DNA of 64,000 bases from Selaginella moellendorffii. Its lineage: Eukaryota > Streptophyta > Lycopodiopsida > Selaginellales > Selaginellaceae. Position numbers and translations under genes: made by a program. This document shows positions 23,419-34,619 of the stretch, in pieces (position 1 is the stretch's first letter; each line of letters opens with the position of its first letter). The notes below the pieces were generated by a model. The model had not been told where the DNA came from. It worked only from the letters and a program-made list of their open reading frames with translations, and did no database searches. The stretch lies in contig NW_003314313.1 of NCBI RefSeq assembly GCF_000143415.4, positions 390,418 to 454,417 on the forward strand. Reading direction: 5' to 3'.

Positions 23419-24663
23419 ATGGCTGTGGTTTCTACAACACCACAAGAGTTACGCATAGACATCAACGATCAAAGGAGTATGAATAACGATAATTCTTCTC
23501 TACAAAATTGTGCTGGAAAGTTGAGGCTCTATCTCTCACTTGGCGCAACACAAGCTCTCTTTGCTGGATTCGAAGTTTTGAGCCGAGTAGCTCTCGACCA
23601 AGGCGTGGGAAAGACGGCGTTCACGTTTTATAGGAATTGTCTCGCCACCATCGTGTTGGGAATCTTTGGAATCATCTTCGAGCGCAAGAACTGGAGGAAG
23701 CTCACTTCCAAGGAGGTTTTCTACTTCTTTTTCCTAGGGTTCTTGGGGGTGACGATGAACCAGCTTTGCTACCTGGTCGGCCTGGGTTTGACGTCGGTCA
23801 TGGTTACATCTGCCATCCGCAACTGCATCCCTATAATGACGTTTGTTCTTGCGTGTTTCTTCAAGCTGGAAAAGGTTGACTTGAGACAAAGGCATGGCAT
23901 CGCCAAGCTCTCGGGAGCGCTGATCGGTCTTGTTGGTTCAATCATCTTGTCGATCTACAAAGGTCCCGTGGTTCTTGAGGGCAAATTCGCAGTCTTCCGC
24001 ACCAAGGATGATCAAGGCTCGTCGGCGATCGTCTCCAACATTGTGGAGCGCCATGTACTCTACTTCTTCACTGGCGAGCTCCACTATAAGATGGTTTCAT
24101 GGCATCTGGGAGCAATCTTTCTCCTCCTATCGGGCCTCTCTTTTGCGCTCTTTCTCATCCTCCAGGCTCCAGTACTCAAATCTTTCCCAGCTCCAGTAAC
24201 TTTCGCTTCCATGTCGTGCCTCTCGAGTGTGATCCAGCTCCCGGTTGTTGGAGCGGCGTTTGAGCCACAGTGGAGCTTGTGGACGAACATCAAACTCGGG
24301 GAAGCTCTGAGCATCGTCTACGCGGGAGTAATTGGATCGGGGATTGTATCAGGGATTCAATCGTGGGCGGTGAAAGAAGGAGGCCCGGTGGTAGTGGCAG
24401 CGTATCAACCACTGGAAACTATTATCACGGCGTGTCTAAGCTATTTCTTCTTGAAGGAAAGCTTGCGATTGGGAACTCTGGTGGGAGGGCTCACGATTAT
24501 CTTCGGCTTATACTTGCTCATATGGGGGCAGAGAAAGGAACGCGAGGCAAATGAGGAGGTTACGAGGAAAGCCACAGAGATTACTCTAGTTCTACAGCCT
24601 AGTCGGCGAGCTAGCTTTATCAAACCAGTTCAGGTATTTGATGTTGAGCAACGAGGCATTTAA
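23419..24663 (+). CDS. WAT1-related EamA-family membrane transporter
   Basis: A single uninterrupted frame of 414 residues with about ten hydrophobic segments. Starts include LSLGATQALFAGFEVLSRVA, the typical first helix of plant drug/metabolite transporters of the WAT1 (nodulin MtN21) group, and a second EamA half containing A-V-K-E-G-G-P-V-V-V-A-A-Y-Q-P-L. The cytosolic tail is about 50 residues and ends in hydrophilic sequence. Members of this group carry auxin, amino acids or other small solutes across plasma or vacuolar membranes; the substrate cannot be told here. Most plant relatives have several introns, so the intronless form is notable. It is the intact member of a pair; the second copy at 31188-32550 is decayed. 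Confidence 0.93.
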   Translation: MAVVSTTPQELRIDINDQRSMNNDNSSLQNCAGKLRLYLSLGATQALFAGFEVLSRVALDQGVGKTAFTFYRNCLATIVLGIFGIIFERKNWRKLTSKEVFYFFFLGFLGVTMNQLCYLVGLGLTSVMVTSAIRNCIPIMTFVLACFFKLEKVDLRQRHGIAKLSGALIGLVGSIILSIYKGPVVLEGKFAVFRTKDDQGSSAIVSNIVERHVLYFFTGELHYKMVSWHLGAIFLLLSGLSFALFLILQAPVLKSFPAPVTFASMSCLSSVIQLPVVGAAFEPQWSLWTNIKLGEALSIVYAGVIGSGIVSGIQSWAVKEGGPVVVAAYQPLETIITACLSYFFLKESLRLGTLVGGLTIIFGLYLLIWGQRKEREANEEVTRKATEITLVLQPSRRASFIKPVQVFDVEQRGI

Positions 24664-25915
24664 AGCTGAATGAAAGAGCTTTATTGTTGTAAACTAAGTA
24701 TAATGCAAAGAAAACTAGGAACTTCTCTCAGTGTTCATTTGTTTTTCTTCTAAGGACGTTTGTCAAATTTGCTTAGCTGGACTTGTCTGGGAGAAAAGTC
24801 TAGTGAAGAACGAAATATCGGGGTTTTGTTTCTAACCTCTTGCCGGGCAACTGGAAGATCGCGTGGTCAGAGATTTAGATTCATATCACAGCTCTCTTTC
24901 ACATTGTCCCTTTTAAATTATGCTTCAAAGAATGATCATACTGTGTTGGTTGACCCACTTAAACAAGCTTGCCAAAGAAACTGGGCATGGGGTATTGGAG
25001 GAGCAGCTATTTCAGACTTAGTAATAGGATTATAAGCTTCGCTTTGTCCCACATAAAAGCAATGACTCTTTCAAATAGAGTGCTAAGTGAGTTCACAATC
25101 CCAGAACTGATCACTCCAGCATGCTATTAAACTTCCATGTTCCCCACGGCAGAAAATTAATGGAAGTCTTGAGATCTGAAGCCTAGAGTGAAAGAGATGA
25201 ACTAAAGCAACGAAGAAGAAGTATTGCCTTATCCAACCCCAAGACTTTGTTTGATCCGGTCAATGATGTTTGCTTTCTTTGGAATAAAGAATCCACGTTG
25301 GGCAGTGTATAAAGAGAGGCAGTTGCAGGGGTGAGACTCGTGGCGCGAGTTAAATGTGCTCGTGAGCCCCGGGTACCTCCCAATGGGCCGCTGGCCTCTA
25401 CCGCGGGCGTCCGTTAAGTTTCATACCTTGGCAGCGATGAAACATTCTCGAGATGAATCCAGTAGCGATGATGATCTTTGCTTGCAATATATCTGGCACA
25501 CTTTTTGGGAAGAAAAGATCGGCCTTGATGAACACAAGTAGAAATCGCAGTTTCACACAATAAATGCATCTGTTTTCGTCGAGAGCAGTAGCCTAAACGA
25601 ACACATAGAAGCTCAGTTTTCTCTTTGTGCTTGCTGTTTGGATGGCAAACGAGAGCACTTTCTCTAGGAGAGGCCAGGAGAATCACCTAGATCGAGAAAG
25701 CGATCAGCCGTCGCGAGAGAAAAAAGAAATCCAAGCTTGTGCGGGATCTAACTTTAAATTTTGATAGTTTACTTTTAAAGTTCCAAAGGGCCACGGCATT
25801 CAAGCACTCTGCACAGCGATTTGTTTCCCCACGGATATACATCAGCCGCTATTTGCATGAGGGGATTTTAAAATTGGCGCGAAATGGTTTGTGAACAACG
25901 AGGACGTGGGGGATC
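24664..25915. other. Duplicated non-coding spacer, copy 1
   Basis: Matches 32551-34090 in pieces. A stretch of about 210 bases (about 25225-25438, GC-rich, including 'ccccgggtacctcccaatgg') is present here but missing from the second copy. No coding frame recognised. Confidence 0.6.
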
Positions 25916-25918
25916 CAA

Positions 25919-26130
25919 ATGATGGCGGCCCACGCAAGGTGGCGGAGGCGAGCGAGATCTTCAACTGGATGGCGGAGCTTGATGTTCATGACGAGGCCAA
26001 TGAGATGCTCCAGAGCTCACAGTGCTAGCGCCTTTGCTCAGGAAAAGAGCTGTTCGATTCCATGCCCGGCAAGCATATGCGAGGGCCGCCAACTGACGAG
26101 ACGTGGGTGGCAATGATCAGGGGATCTGGA
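25919..26130 (+). pseudogene. PPR-type repeat protein relic, copy 1
   Basis: Frames here read V-A-E-A-S-E-I-F-N-W-M-A-E-L-D, then, after a shift, ELFDSMPGKHM and T-D-E-T-W-V-A-M-I. These resemble pentatricopeptide repeats of plant RNA-processing proteins. Only about two repeat units remain and the frame is broken. Confidence 0.5.
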
Positions 26131-27494
26131 CTAGCCCGCGGCCCGGTCATGCCCTGTTGACTCTTTGGCTGCACCGATTCTTTGCCCTATCCCACATGCC
26201 GGAGCGTGGAATGAGGCCACAAACGCAGTGTACTGGACGTTGTAATTTGTGGCAGTAGGGCTCACGTACGCGCAACTAATTTAAGATGGACTGGTCATGG
26301 GTATGGCAATAGATCATGTCGATCGGAAAACAATCCCAAGAAATCATACATATCGATCGCTCGACTGAAAACAAATTCCAAGAAGTCAGACGGAAGCTTT
26401 CTCATACTCCGCTCGGCCCTCTCAATGTTAAGACGCCATCACTCTTGATCAATTATCTATGAATGCTTTAGAAGGTCCCTGTTTTTCGCTTGGATACCAT
26501 GGGAAGAACCTCTGATCGATCACTGATGCAATGAGGAAACAAAAGCAGTGCAAGACAGTGTACTTCAATTGACGATGATTTACCAGGTAAGCTTTTGTGG
26601 GAGAAGCTCAAATTCGGCTGCTTGATTGGAAGCTCAGTTCATGCAGTTTGGATTCATTGCGACCCGATACACTTGGTGTGGGAGAAATGGTTGGGAATCC
26701 ATGAATCACGCTACTGCTTATCTCCTTGTCATGGATGCCTCTTGCCTCATGATCTGTTTATTTGCAATTATGGTTCCGTATGTCGGCCCCATACATTCCG
26801 GGTTGGGAGTATGTTCACCACTGTATTTACTGTATGCACTGCTCATAGAGAACTTCATCGTCTCAAATTGTAACTTCCTTCACTTCTATAAGTTGACTTT
26901 GTTCAAAGAATGCCACCCTTGTGGAGGCTTGGAGTTTATTGCCTGAATCTGGGTGTCTGTTGTAGGTGTTGCTTTATGGTTGGTGGTCAGGCATCACAAA
27001 CCTCTTCCAGAAAATCGTTAGGTCTGGTGTTTCTCCAAAGTGCTCTAAATGCCATTACATACTTGATTTTCTTAGATTTTAATAACGAAAAATTATATCG
27101 TCTAACGTGATTAATCATTTACAAATATCTCTTTGTGGCATGGATTTATATTCTCAATTGATCACGTAGAAGCAAGTCTCGTTGAAATTTTCAATGGAGA
27201 TGTGAGAACTGATCATGTTAATGTCAGGAGTGACAAGTTACGAACAAGCAGAATAGATACTGTTCTGTATGCCCGTCAGGACAAGTCCAAACCACAAGTG
27301 GATTTCCTTATGATCCTATGAAAGATTGACCTTGTGTAGGCCTAGAGAGCCCCCCTTTTTGTTCTAGCAAATCCACCACCTACACCAGATGCCGCAACTG
27401 GGCTTTCACCGTAAATGCTAGACCTGATTCATTTCTCTATCATGTGAAGGCATTTTGGCCAGGATCTAAGTGAGCGTTTTGACATACATATATC

Positions 27495-27527
<33 letters not shown>

Positions 27528-27583
27528 TAATAAGCAATACAAAGCCAAGTAGAAATGCACGTAGTCATTGATTTATAAGCACT
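26131..27583. other. Duplicated spacer with unidentified hydrophobic frame
   Basis: A 106-codon frame at 26626-26946 is rich in hydrophobic segments, but no family was recognised and the upstream part is broken. The matching part of the second copy falls almost wholly in the assembly gap. Confidence 0.35.
27494..27531. repeat. TTA microsatellite
   Basis: About twelve TTA/ATT triplets. The second copy (around 35505-35530) has only an interrupted remnant, so the array expanded after the duplication or shrank in the other copy. Confidence 0.9.
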
Positions 27584-28459
27584 TCACTGTGGTGCAAACA
27601 AGCTAATGTATTGTTTCCTGGCACCAGCAAACGGCCTTTAGATAACGGAGTATGATACGAATATGTTACCTGACTGGGTGCTCGTCCTGTGGCCTGTTGT
27701 AAGGCGTCCAAACTGGTTCTCCCACAAAGAGACGCATTGCCTGCTCGAAACCGAAGCATCAGAAGATAAATTCGTGTGCGATCTCAATACCACCTTGATG
27801 TAATTGTTGTTATCCAGAGTGAAGCGATGGTAGCTTCCAGCAGGAAGCACGATCATGTCTCCCTTCTTCACCCAAATACGAATCCACCGATCGCCCAAGT
27901 CTCTCACATCGAAGTAGCCTGCGTTTGCCAAACGTTACTTACATCAAGCTGTTCTTCTCACTTACTACTATCGCTTTTGGTCTAAAATGGAAAACCGAGT
28001 TTGCTAGTTACCGCTTCCATCGAGGCAGTAGCGGATCTCCTCGTCCAGATGGATGTGCTCCTCGAAGAAGCTCCTGATCTTGTGCTCGTAGTTTGGCAGC
28101 TTCTCCGGACTCACGGTGATGATATCCTGTGTGAAACAAAGAAATCAACATAAGCTTTTTTTGCAAATTACTGCAGCTTTGCTCGTCTTTTCCGATCCAA
28201 GAGCTACCTGATATGAGTATCCTCGCTTCTTTCGTATCTCCTGTAGCTTTGAATCGGTCTCGTACCGATCTGCGTCGAGATTCCAGTGCAAAACACCCAG
28301 AGCTGCAAGGCACCAAAACGTTTCCAAGGTGAGAAGCAGAAAAACAAAGAAATCTCACAGAAAACCTGCGAGCTTCTCGTGCGAAACGAGCTGGACTGGG
28401 TTGAGGTGATGCGGCTGCCGCTGATCTTCACTCGAGTCGTCCATATACCAAGCCTCCAT
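27584..28459 (-). CDS. ARD: Acireductone dioxygenase (methionine salvage)
   Basis: Six exons read downward: 28459-28366, 28302-28208, 28126-28012, 27918-27794, 27740-27670, 27617-27584, giving 177 residues. It begins M-E-A-W-Y-M-D-D, the usual plant start, and carries the cupin metal ligands H87, H89, E93 (motif [12 protein letters not shown]) and H132 (GSYHRF), followed by [18 protein letters not shown]. With iron the enzyme makes the keto-acid precursor of methionine; with nickel it makes an off-pathway product. The last exon has only 34 bases, after an intron of 52 bases; it gives the expected Arg-Lys-Gln-Tyr tail, whereas reading through the intron would stop at once. The gene is complete here and ruined in the second copy. 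Confidence 0.93.
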
Positions 28460-29405
28460 CTTGTCTCAGCTCTCCTGCTGCAAAAAACGAACGAGAAAAG
28501 AGAAAACTACAGGTTCTCTCTCGTCTCGTTTTCCGAGAGCGAGAGATTCTCGGGGCCGCGAGCACTTCTTGAGATTTATTCTCGTTCTTCAGCTCGATGG
28601 ATAGATGAAAGGACGAAGCAAGTAGGATCTTCGGAGCGGAGCTGAAGAACAAGTCAATGAGTGAGAGGAAGAAAACTGAAGAACCAGACGGTCGCTCGAT
28701 GGTTGATTATAAAAGAGTTGATCCTTTCTTTAAATAAGACCCGCCATCCATCGGATGGAACAAGTGTTTATAAGAACGGTTTGGTTTTGTAGAGCCACTG
28801 TTTCGTATACAGGCTGGAGAAGACTTTTGCGAGCGATTGCGTGGGCAAATACCAGCAGCGTTTATCTGAAAATTTAACGCAGCGCTCGACATTGGAGTCC
28901 GCACCCGGGGAATGTATGTGACATATGCCACTACGGAATCTCTCGTCGGCTTGTTTGCATATGCGCAAGTCTTTTTCTTCTTTGTCAAGAAAAAAATAAA
29001 CTTCCTGCAAGTTGCAAGTGTTTCTGTCAGTGGATCAAATGGGCCAATTTGATAGCGGCGGGTATTGTTTACTACTTGCCTGGGGTCCAATGCACTGCAC
29101 TCGGCAAAAGGATGGAACAGTACCCCGCTGGAAGCTTGTGCACCTTTGGCCGCATAGATTAGATGCATGAATCTGTTGACAAGCGAGAAGAGAGTCAGAA
29201 GCGATGGAGCTTTCAAGTTAAATTCGATGCCACTCACCTCGCCGATCGTCGATCCACAAGGCCATGGCTGTAGTCTCAATCATCCCTGTCTGACAAACAC
29301 AAACCAAGCGCAAGTAACTTTATGCACAAATCAGTCTGTCTATATCAAGCACCTGGAGTTCAGAGCTATGTTACACGAGCGTAATTTACAAATAATGGCA
29401 GAAAG
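28460..29405. other. Intergenic or 3' untranslated region of the LysM gene
   Basis: No complete gene. A minus-strand frame at 29279-28707 has some exon-like parts (for example M-H-L-I-Y-A-A-K-G) but could not be joined in frame to the LysM gene. It may be a spliced 3' untranslated region. Confidence 0.35.
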
Positions 29406-30555
29406 TTACCCATCGTGGTGTGAAGACGAAGGCATTCCACCGCGCCAATACCCAGACCGAGACAGTCCACTGTCTGCAAGGAACTGCATGTACGTTGCCT
29501 CGAGTTCAGCGTAAGACTTGCGTAATTCTTCCTCTTCTCGTGCTTTCCTCTGCTCTTCTGTCTCACTCTCAGCTCCCTCCTGAAAAAGACATGGCATTCA
29601 GTCTCACGTCAAGGCTTGCGTGTAAGAGGATTATACCAGCCGCTGTCCATCACCCGGAACAGCCACTTCGGATTCTCTATCGCCGTCGAGGATCCTTTGC
29701 CAGCGATGAAGTCGTGGACGGCGTTGTACATCCCACAGCTCTTTCTCAGCTTGCGTCCTAGAGACTTCTACTTTTATTCTGTTCTGCGCTTCTTGTAGGA
29801 GTTTTCGAAAGCCAAGAAGCACAACCGGAACCAGCAAGAGTAACGGAGCCGTGAAGCTTACCTGCATAAAACAACACGTTGATATGACGACTTAGTACAA
29901 AGAAAAGCTTACGAAGTTTGGAAATCCTGACACCATCCATGGAGGAACAGGTGACCGTGGTTGTGCAACAGTGCTGATAATTTCTTCCGAGGTCGATGGT
30001 GTGTCCTGGATGACCAAAGCAGCAACCTGAAGAAGGAAGCCATAGTTCGTGGTACGTGCGAAATGAAAGTTTGTTTACCTTTTGGAACACTCTCGGTTGG
30101 ACAGGCACTAGCAAGACGCGACCAGTTTGTAGCAAATCAATGTCGTCAATCTTATTTGCTAGAGCGATAGTTTGCACAGAAGTGCTGTATTGGCGGGCTA
30201 TGGAAGTTAACGTTTCACCCCTGAAGAAACAATGTTAGCACAAGAGAAGGAAATTAAGAGAGCAAAAAATCCCATACTCTTGAACGTTATGGCAAATGGA
30301 GAACGAGACAGGATGAGTGACGCTCCGATCGGTTGCTTCTCCGGCCTATTCGCAGAGAAAACACTCCATCACTAGCTATCTTGCTAGAAATTCCGCTCAT
30401 ACCTTGTCCGCCACGGCCGAAATCTTCCCTGCATTCTCCCGGCGCCTCCCGATCGGCACGGATATGGCCAGGGAAGGGAGCCTGGAGATCCCGCGGTCAA
30501 CCGCGGTGCTAGCGCCCGCCAAGCCAGCGCCGAGATGAGCAACCCTAGCCTGCAT
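29406..30555 (-). CDS. LysM-domain membrane protein, probably organelle-targeted
   Basis: Six exons read downward: 30555-30403, 30345-30278, 30220-30079, 30026-29913, 29861-29637, 29579-29406, giving 291 residues. The first exon is Arg/Ala/Ser-rich with few acidic residues, like a transit peptide. A single LysM follows at about 66-115 (G-E-T-L-T-S-I-A-R-Q-Y, then N-K-I-D-D, then G-R-V-L-L-V-P-V), a Pro-rich linker, one transmembrane segment (TAPLLLLVPVVLLGF) and an acidic/basic coiled tail ending S-G-Y-W-R-G-G. LysM binds N-acetylglucosamine polymers; the role of this type is not known to me. Exon 5 is unsure: another frame between about 29750 and 29637 looks more protein-like than the one that joins the last exon. 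Confidence 0.72.
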
Positions 30556-31187
30556 AGCGCGAGACCGAGCTAGGGCTTTGCGTAAAAGAATTTCATCTCA
30601 AACGGCTACGTTTTGACCAAATTTGACCATTTATCTTAATTAATAAAACTTTGTAGTCTTGTGAATGTTCCGTGTACCACCAAAACTTGCTCCCTACAAA
30701 GACTTCCATGAATATATACATACTTTTGAATGAGAAACATTGTCGTCTGTTTATAAAACTCGTGGATCCGACTCGTGGAAGCTAGCTCTTGTCCCTTCCA
30801 TGGGAATTTCGTTCCACGCTGTTGACTAGAAGTTTTGAAAATTTTCAACCTCGGCATAGAACTAGACCAGATTTGCTTTGACGGCCTTTCTTTCAAATCA
30901 GTCAAGGTATCAATAATCAAATACCGGGGCTTTACTTGAATAGTGGCCGTATTCAGTGATGGTTTCTCAGATAGTCAAGTTCACCTTTTTGACTACCTGC
31001 AAAGAAAATGCACTGTGTTTAACTCTCAACGACAAGATGTTTAAAACACTGGTTAAAAAGGTGGTCTTATGAGGCTGATTAAAGGTGGTCTTTTGTAACA
31101 AGTTACGTGTTGGACGTTCATGCATCCATAACATAAAAGCCCTAGAAATCTTGAAGGATTTTCATCAAGCTCCTCTCCCTTTGTTGG
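30556..31187. other. LysM promoter and junction of the two duplicated blocks
   Basis: Sequence at 30650-31060 matches 36850-37410 in pieces. At about 31130 the second block begins with the mutated transporter promoter. No coding sequence. Confidence 0.6.
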
Positions 31188-32550
31188 GTTAGTTACGCAT
31201 AGACATCAACGATCGAAGGAGTATGAATAACGATAATTCTTCTCTACAAAATTGTGCTGGAAAGTTGAGGCTCTATCTCTCACTTGGCGCAACACAAGCT
31301 CTCTTTGCTGGATTCGAAGTTTTGAGCCGAGTAGCTCTTGACCAAGGCGTGGGAAAGACGGCGTTCACGTTTTACAGGAATTGTCTCGCCACCATCGTGT
31401 TGGGAATCTCTGGAATCATCTTCGAGCGCAACAACTAGGAGGTTTTCTACTTCTTTTTCCTAGGGTTCTTGGGGGTGACGATGAACCAGCTTTGCTACCT
31501 GGTCGGCCTGGGTTTGATGTCGGTCATGGTTACATCGGCCATCCGCAACTGCATCCCTATAATGACGTTTGTTCTTGCGACGAGCCTTGATCATCCTTGG
31601 TGCGGAAGACTGCGAATTTGCCCTCAAGAACCACGGGACCTTTGTAGATTGACAAGATGATTGAACCAACAAGACCGATCAGCGCTCCCGAGAGCTTGGC
31701 GATGCCATGCCTTTGTCTCAAGTTAAATCTTTTCCAGCTTGAAGAAACAAAAGAGTTGTTGATGACTCTTTAGTTTTGGCATATCCTAACTACACATGAC
31801 CTTGCATTTTGTGCATAAATGATTATAATATTGTTTTGGAAATGTGTTGATGCCAAAGAGCTAAAATATGCCTAATCAACACCATTTCATTGTATATATA
31901 AGTTGTACTCGGCAATCGTCTCCAACATTATGGAGAGCCATATACTCCACTTCTTCACTCGCGAGCTCCACTATAAGATGGTTTCATGGCATCTGGGAGC
32001 AATCTTTCTCCTCCTATCGGGCCTCTCTTTTGCGCTCTTTCTCATCCTCCAGGCTCCAGTACTCAAATCTTTCCCAGCTCCAGTAACTTTCGCTTCCATG
32101 TCGTGCCTCTCGAGTGTGATCCAGCTCCCGATTGTTGGAGAGGCGTTTGAGCCACAGTGGAACTTGTGGACGAACATCAAACTCGGGGAAGCTCTGAGCA
32201 TCGTCTACGCAGGAGTAATTGGATCGGGGATTGTATCAGGGATTCAATCGTGGGCAGTGAAAGAAGGAGGCCCGGTGGTAGTGGCAGCGTATCAACCACT
32301 GGAAACTATTATCACGGCGTGTCTAAGCTATTTCTTCTTGAAGGAAAGCTTGCGATTGGGAACTCTGGTGGGAGGGCTCACGATTATCTCCGGCTTATAC
32401 TTGCTCATATGGGGGCAGAGAAAGGAACGCGAGGCAAATGAGGAGGTTACGAGGAAAGCCACAGAGATTACTCTAGTTCTACAGCCTAGTCGGCGAGCTA
32501 GCTTTATCAAACCAGTTCAGGTATTTAATGTTGAGCAACGAGGCATTTAA
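31188..32550 (+). pseudogene. Decayed second copy of the WAT1-type transporter
   Basis: 31190-31580 and 31905-32550 are nearly identical to 23450-23853 and 24022-24663. The region that held the start codon is deleted, a codon change gives a stop near 31436, about 18 bases are missing after it, and the segment equal to 23854-24020 lies reversed at about 31580-31745, followed by about 160 bases of unrelated AT-rich DNA. The second EamA half remains open from about 31903 to the stop, and the tail is intact, so the decay is young. It cannot make a whole transporter. Confidence 0.95.
31580..31745 (-). other. Inverted internal piece of the transporter copy
   Basis: Reads as the reverse complement of 23854-24020 with few changes, for example 'gccttgatcatccttggtgc' and 'ttgaagaaac' at its ends. 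Insert and flanks otherwise keep the original order. Confidence 0.9.
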
Positions 32551-34090
32551 AGCTGAATGAAAGAGCTCTATTATGACTTGAATGAAATATCGGAGTTTTG
32601 TTTCTAACCTCTTGCCGGGCAGCCGGAATATCGCGTGGTCAGAGACTTAGATTGATATCACAGCTCTCTTTCACATTGTCCCTTTTAAATTATGCTTCAA
32701 AGAATGGTTATACTGTGTGGTTGACCCACTTAAGCTTGCCAAAGAAACTGGGCATGCGACTGGGTATTGGAAGAGATTATAAGCATCGCTTTGTCCCCAC
32801 ATAAAAGCAATGAGTCCTTCAAATAGAGTGTTAATTGGCCGGCCTCCATGATCACTCCAGCATGCTATTAAACTTCCATGTTCCCCACGGTAAAAAATTT
32901 ATGGAAGTCTTGAAATCTGAAGCCTGGAGTGCAAGAGATGAACTAAAGCAACGAAGAAGAGGTTTCATGATGATCTTTAACAAACATTCTCGGGATGAAT
33001 CCAGTAGCGATGATGATCTTTGGCTGCAATATATCTGGCACGCTTTTTGGGAAGAAAAGATCGGTCTTGATCAACACAAGTAGAAATTTGTTTGCGGTTT
33101 CACTCGATAAAAGCATTTGTTTGCGTCTCAAGAGAGCAGTAGCCTAAACGAACACATAGAAGCTCAGTTTCCCTGTTCTCCTTGTGCTTGCTGGTTGGAT
33201 GGCAAACGAGAGCACTTTCTTTAGGAGAGGCCAGGAGAATCATTATTTCGAAAGCGAGAGTCGAAGTGGGGACTTGGTAGAGTGTATTAGGGTCAGGGTC
33301 AACCCTCACATTGGATCCCTATGTGCATGGTCCACCATATAGGAATGGGGGCAGTAGGCAGGAATGGTCACAGAGTTAAAAGTTCCTCAAGAGGATCTCC
33401 CACTATTGAAGGGTCTCCCATAATGTTTGGACTAAGTAAGTTGCTTCATCATTGCTTTCTTTTGCTTGTCACTTCATTGGAGGAGACCATCAGATCCCTT
33501 GGGAGTAAATTTGTGATTTTTTCCTGTAGTTATTGCAACTTTTTTCCTGCCAACTTGTACTTCCAGAATGTCTTCATTGGCATTAGATCGAGAAAGCGAT
33601 CAGCTCACGACTCCATAGTCACGCGAGAAAAAAAAGAAATGGATCCTCCAATCGAGCATGATCTACATGCGGCAGCGATCCTCCTCTGTTTCAGAACTTT
33701 AAATTTTGATAGCTTTCTTTTAGACCAAGATGGCACCAGTGAAAGTGAGTTCCAAAGGGCCAGGGAAATGGCACTAGGGCGTGCTCATCCAAGCAGCATG
33801 GCGATTTGTTTCGCCGCGGATATACATCAGTTTTGCCGCTATAGTTTTTATGGAGATGCCTTGTGGAGAATTATGTGTTTGTTCTTAAAAAGGACTAGCA
33901 AGTCGTGGTAGACAATTGTGTTCCTAGTGAGTCTCTATAATCTGATTGTCGATATAAGCACATTCTTGTGAATTTAAACAAGACAGGCATCTTCAATATA
34001 TAATCTTGTGGTCGTGGGTTCGAACCACGGCGCATGAGGTGATTTTAAAATTGGCGCGAATCTTGTGAACAACGGGCATTTGGAGGACGA
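32551..34090. other. Duplicated spacer, copy 2, with two extra insertions
   Basis: Follows copy 1 but carries two blocks absent there: about 33249-33588 and about 33855-34040. The second ends with a tRNA-like T-arm (CGTGG-GTTCGAA-CCACG near 34016-34032), which resembles the B box of a tRNA-derived short element. No protein gene was supported. Confidence 0.5.
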
Positions 34091-34093
34091 AGT

Positions 34094-34260
34094 TGTGATG
34101 GCGGCCTAAGCAAGGTGGCGGAGGCGAGGGAGATCTTCAACTGGATGGCAGAGCTTGATGCTCATTACGAGGCCAAGGAGATGCTAGCCTCGGATGGAAT
34201 GAGGCCACAAACGCAGTGTGATTCCCGCACTGGACGTTGTAATTTGTGGAAGTTGAGGGC
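34094..34260 (+). pseudogene. PPR-type relic, copy 2
   Basis: Same relic as at 25919-26130: A-E-A-R-E-I-F-N-W-M-A-E-L-D. Shorter, with the central part deleted. Confidence 0.5.
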
Positions 34261-34619
34261 TCGCGTACGCGCAACTAATTTTAAGATGGACTGGTCATGG
34301 GTATGGCAAAATATCATGTCGATCGGCGCTGGACTGAAAACAATCCCAAGAAATCAGACATGTCGATCGGTGCTCGACTGAAAACAATCCCAAGGAATCA
34401 GACGGAAGCTTTCTCATACTCCGGGGACTCGGCCCTCTCAATGTTAAGACGCCACCGCTCATGATCAATTCTCTATGAATGCTTTAGAAGGTTCCTGTTT
34501 TTCACTTGGATACCATGGTAAGAACCTCTGATCATGACAGTGAAATCACTGATGCAATGAGGAAACCAAAGCAGTTCAAGACAGTCTACTTCAATTGTTC
34601 TGATGATGATTTACCAGTG

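Noticed and set aside
28707-29279. Minus-strand 190-codon frame as extra LysM or separate gene
   Set aside because: It cannot be spliced in frame to the LysM exons, has no domain and mixes exon-like and random sequence.
34010-34040. Possible tRNA gene
   Set aside because: Only the T-arm is present; no matching acceptor, D-arm or anticodon arm upstream.
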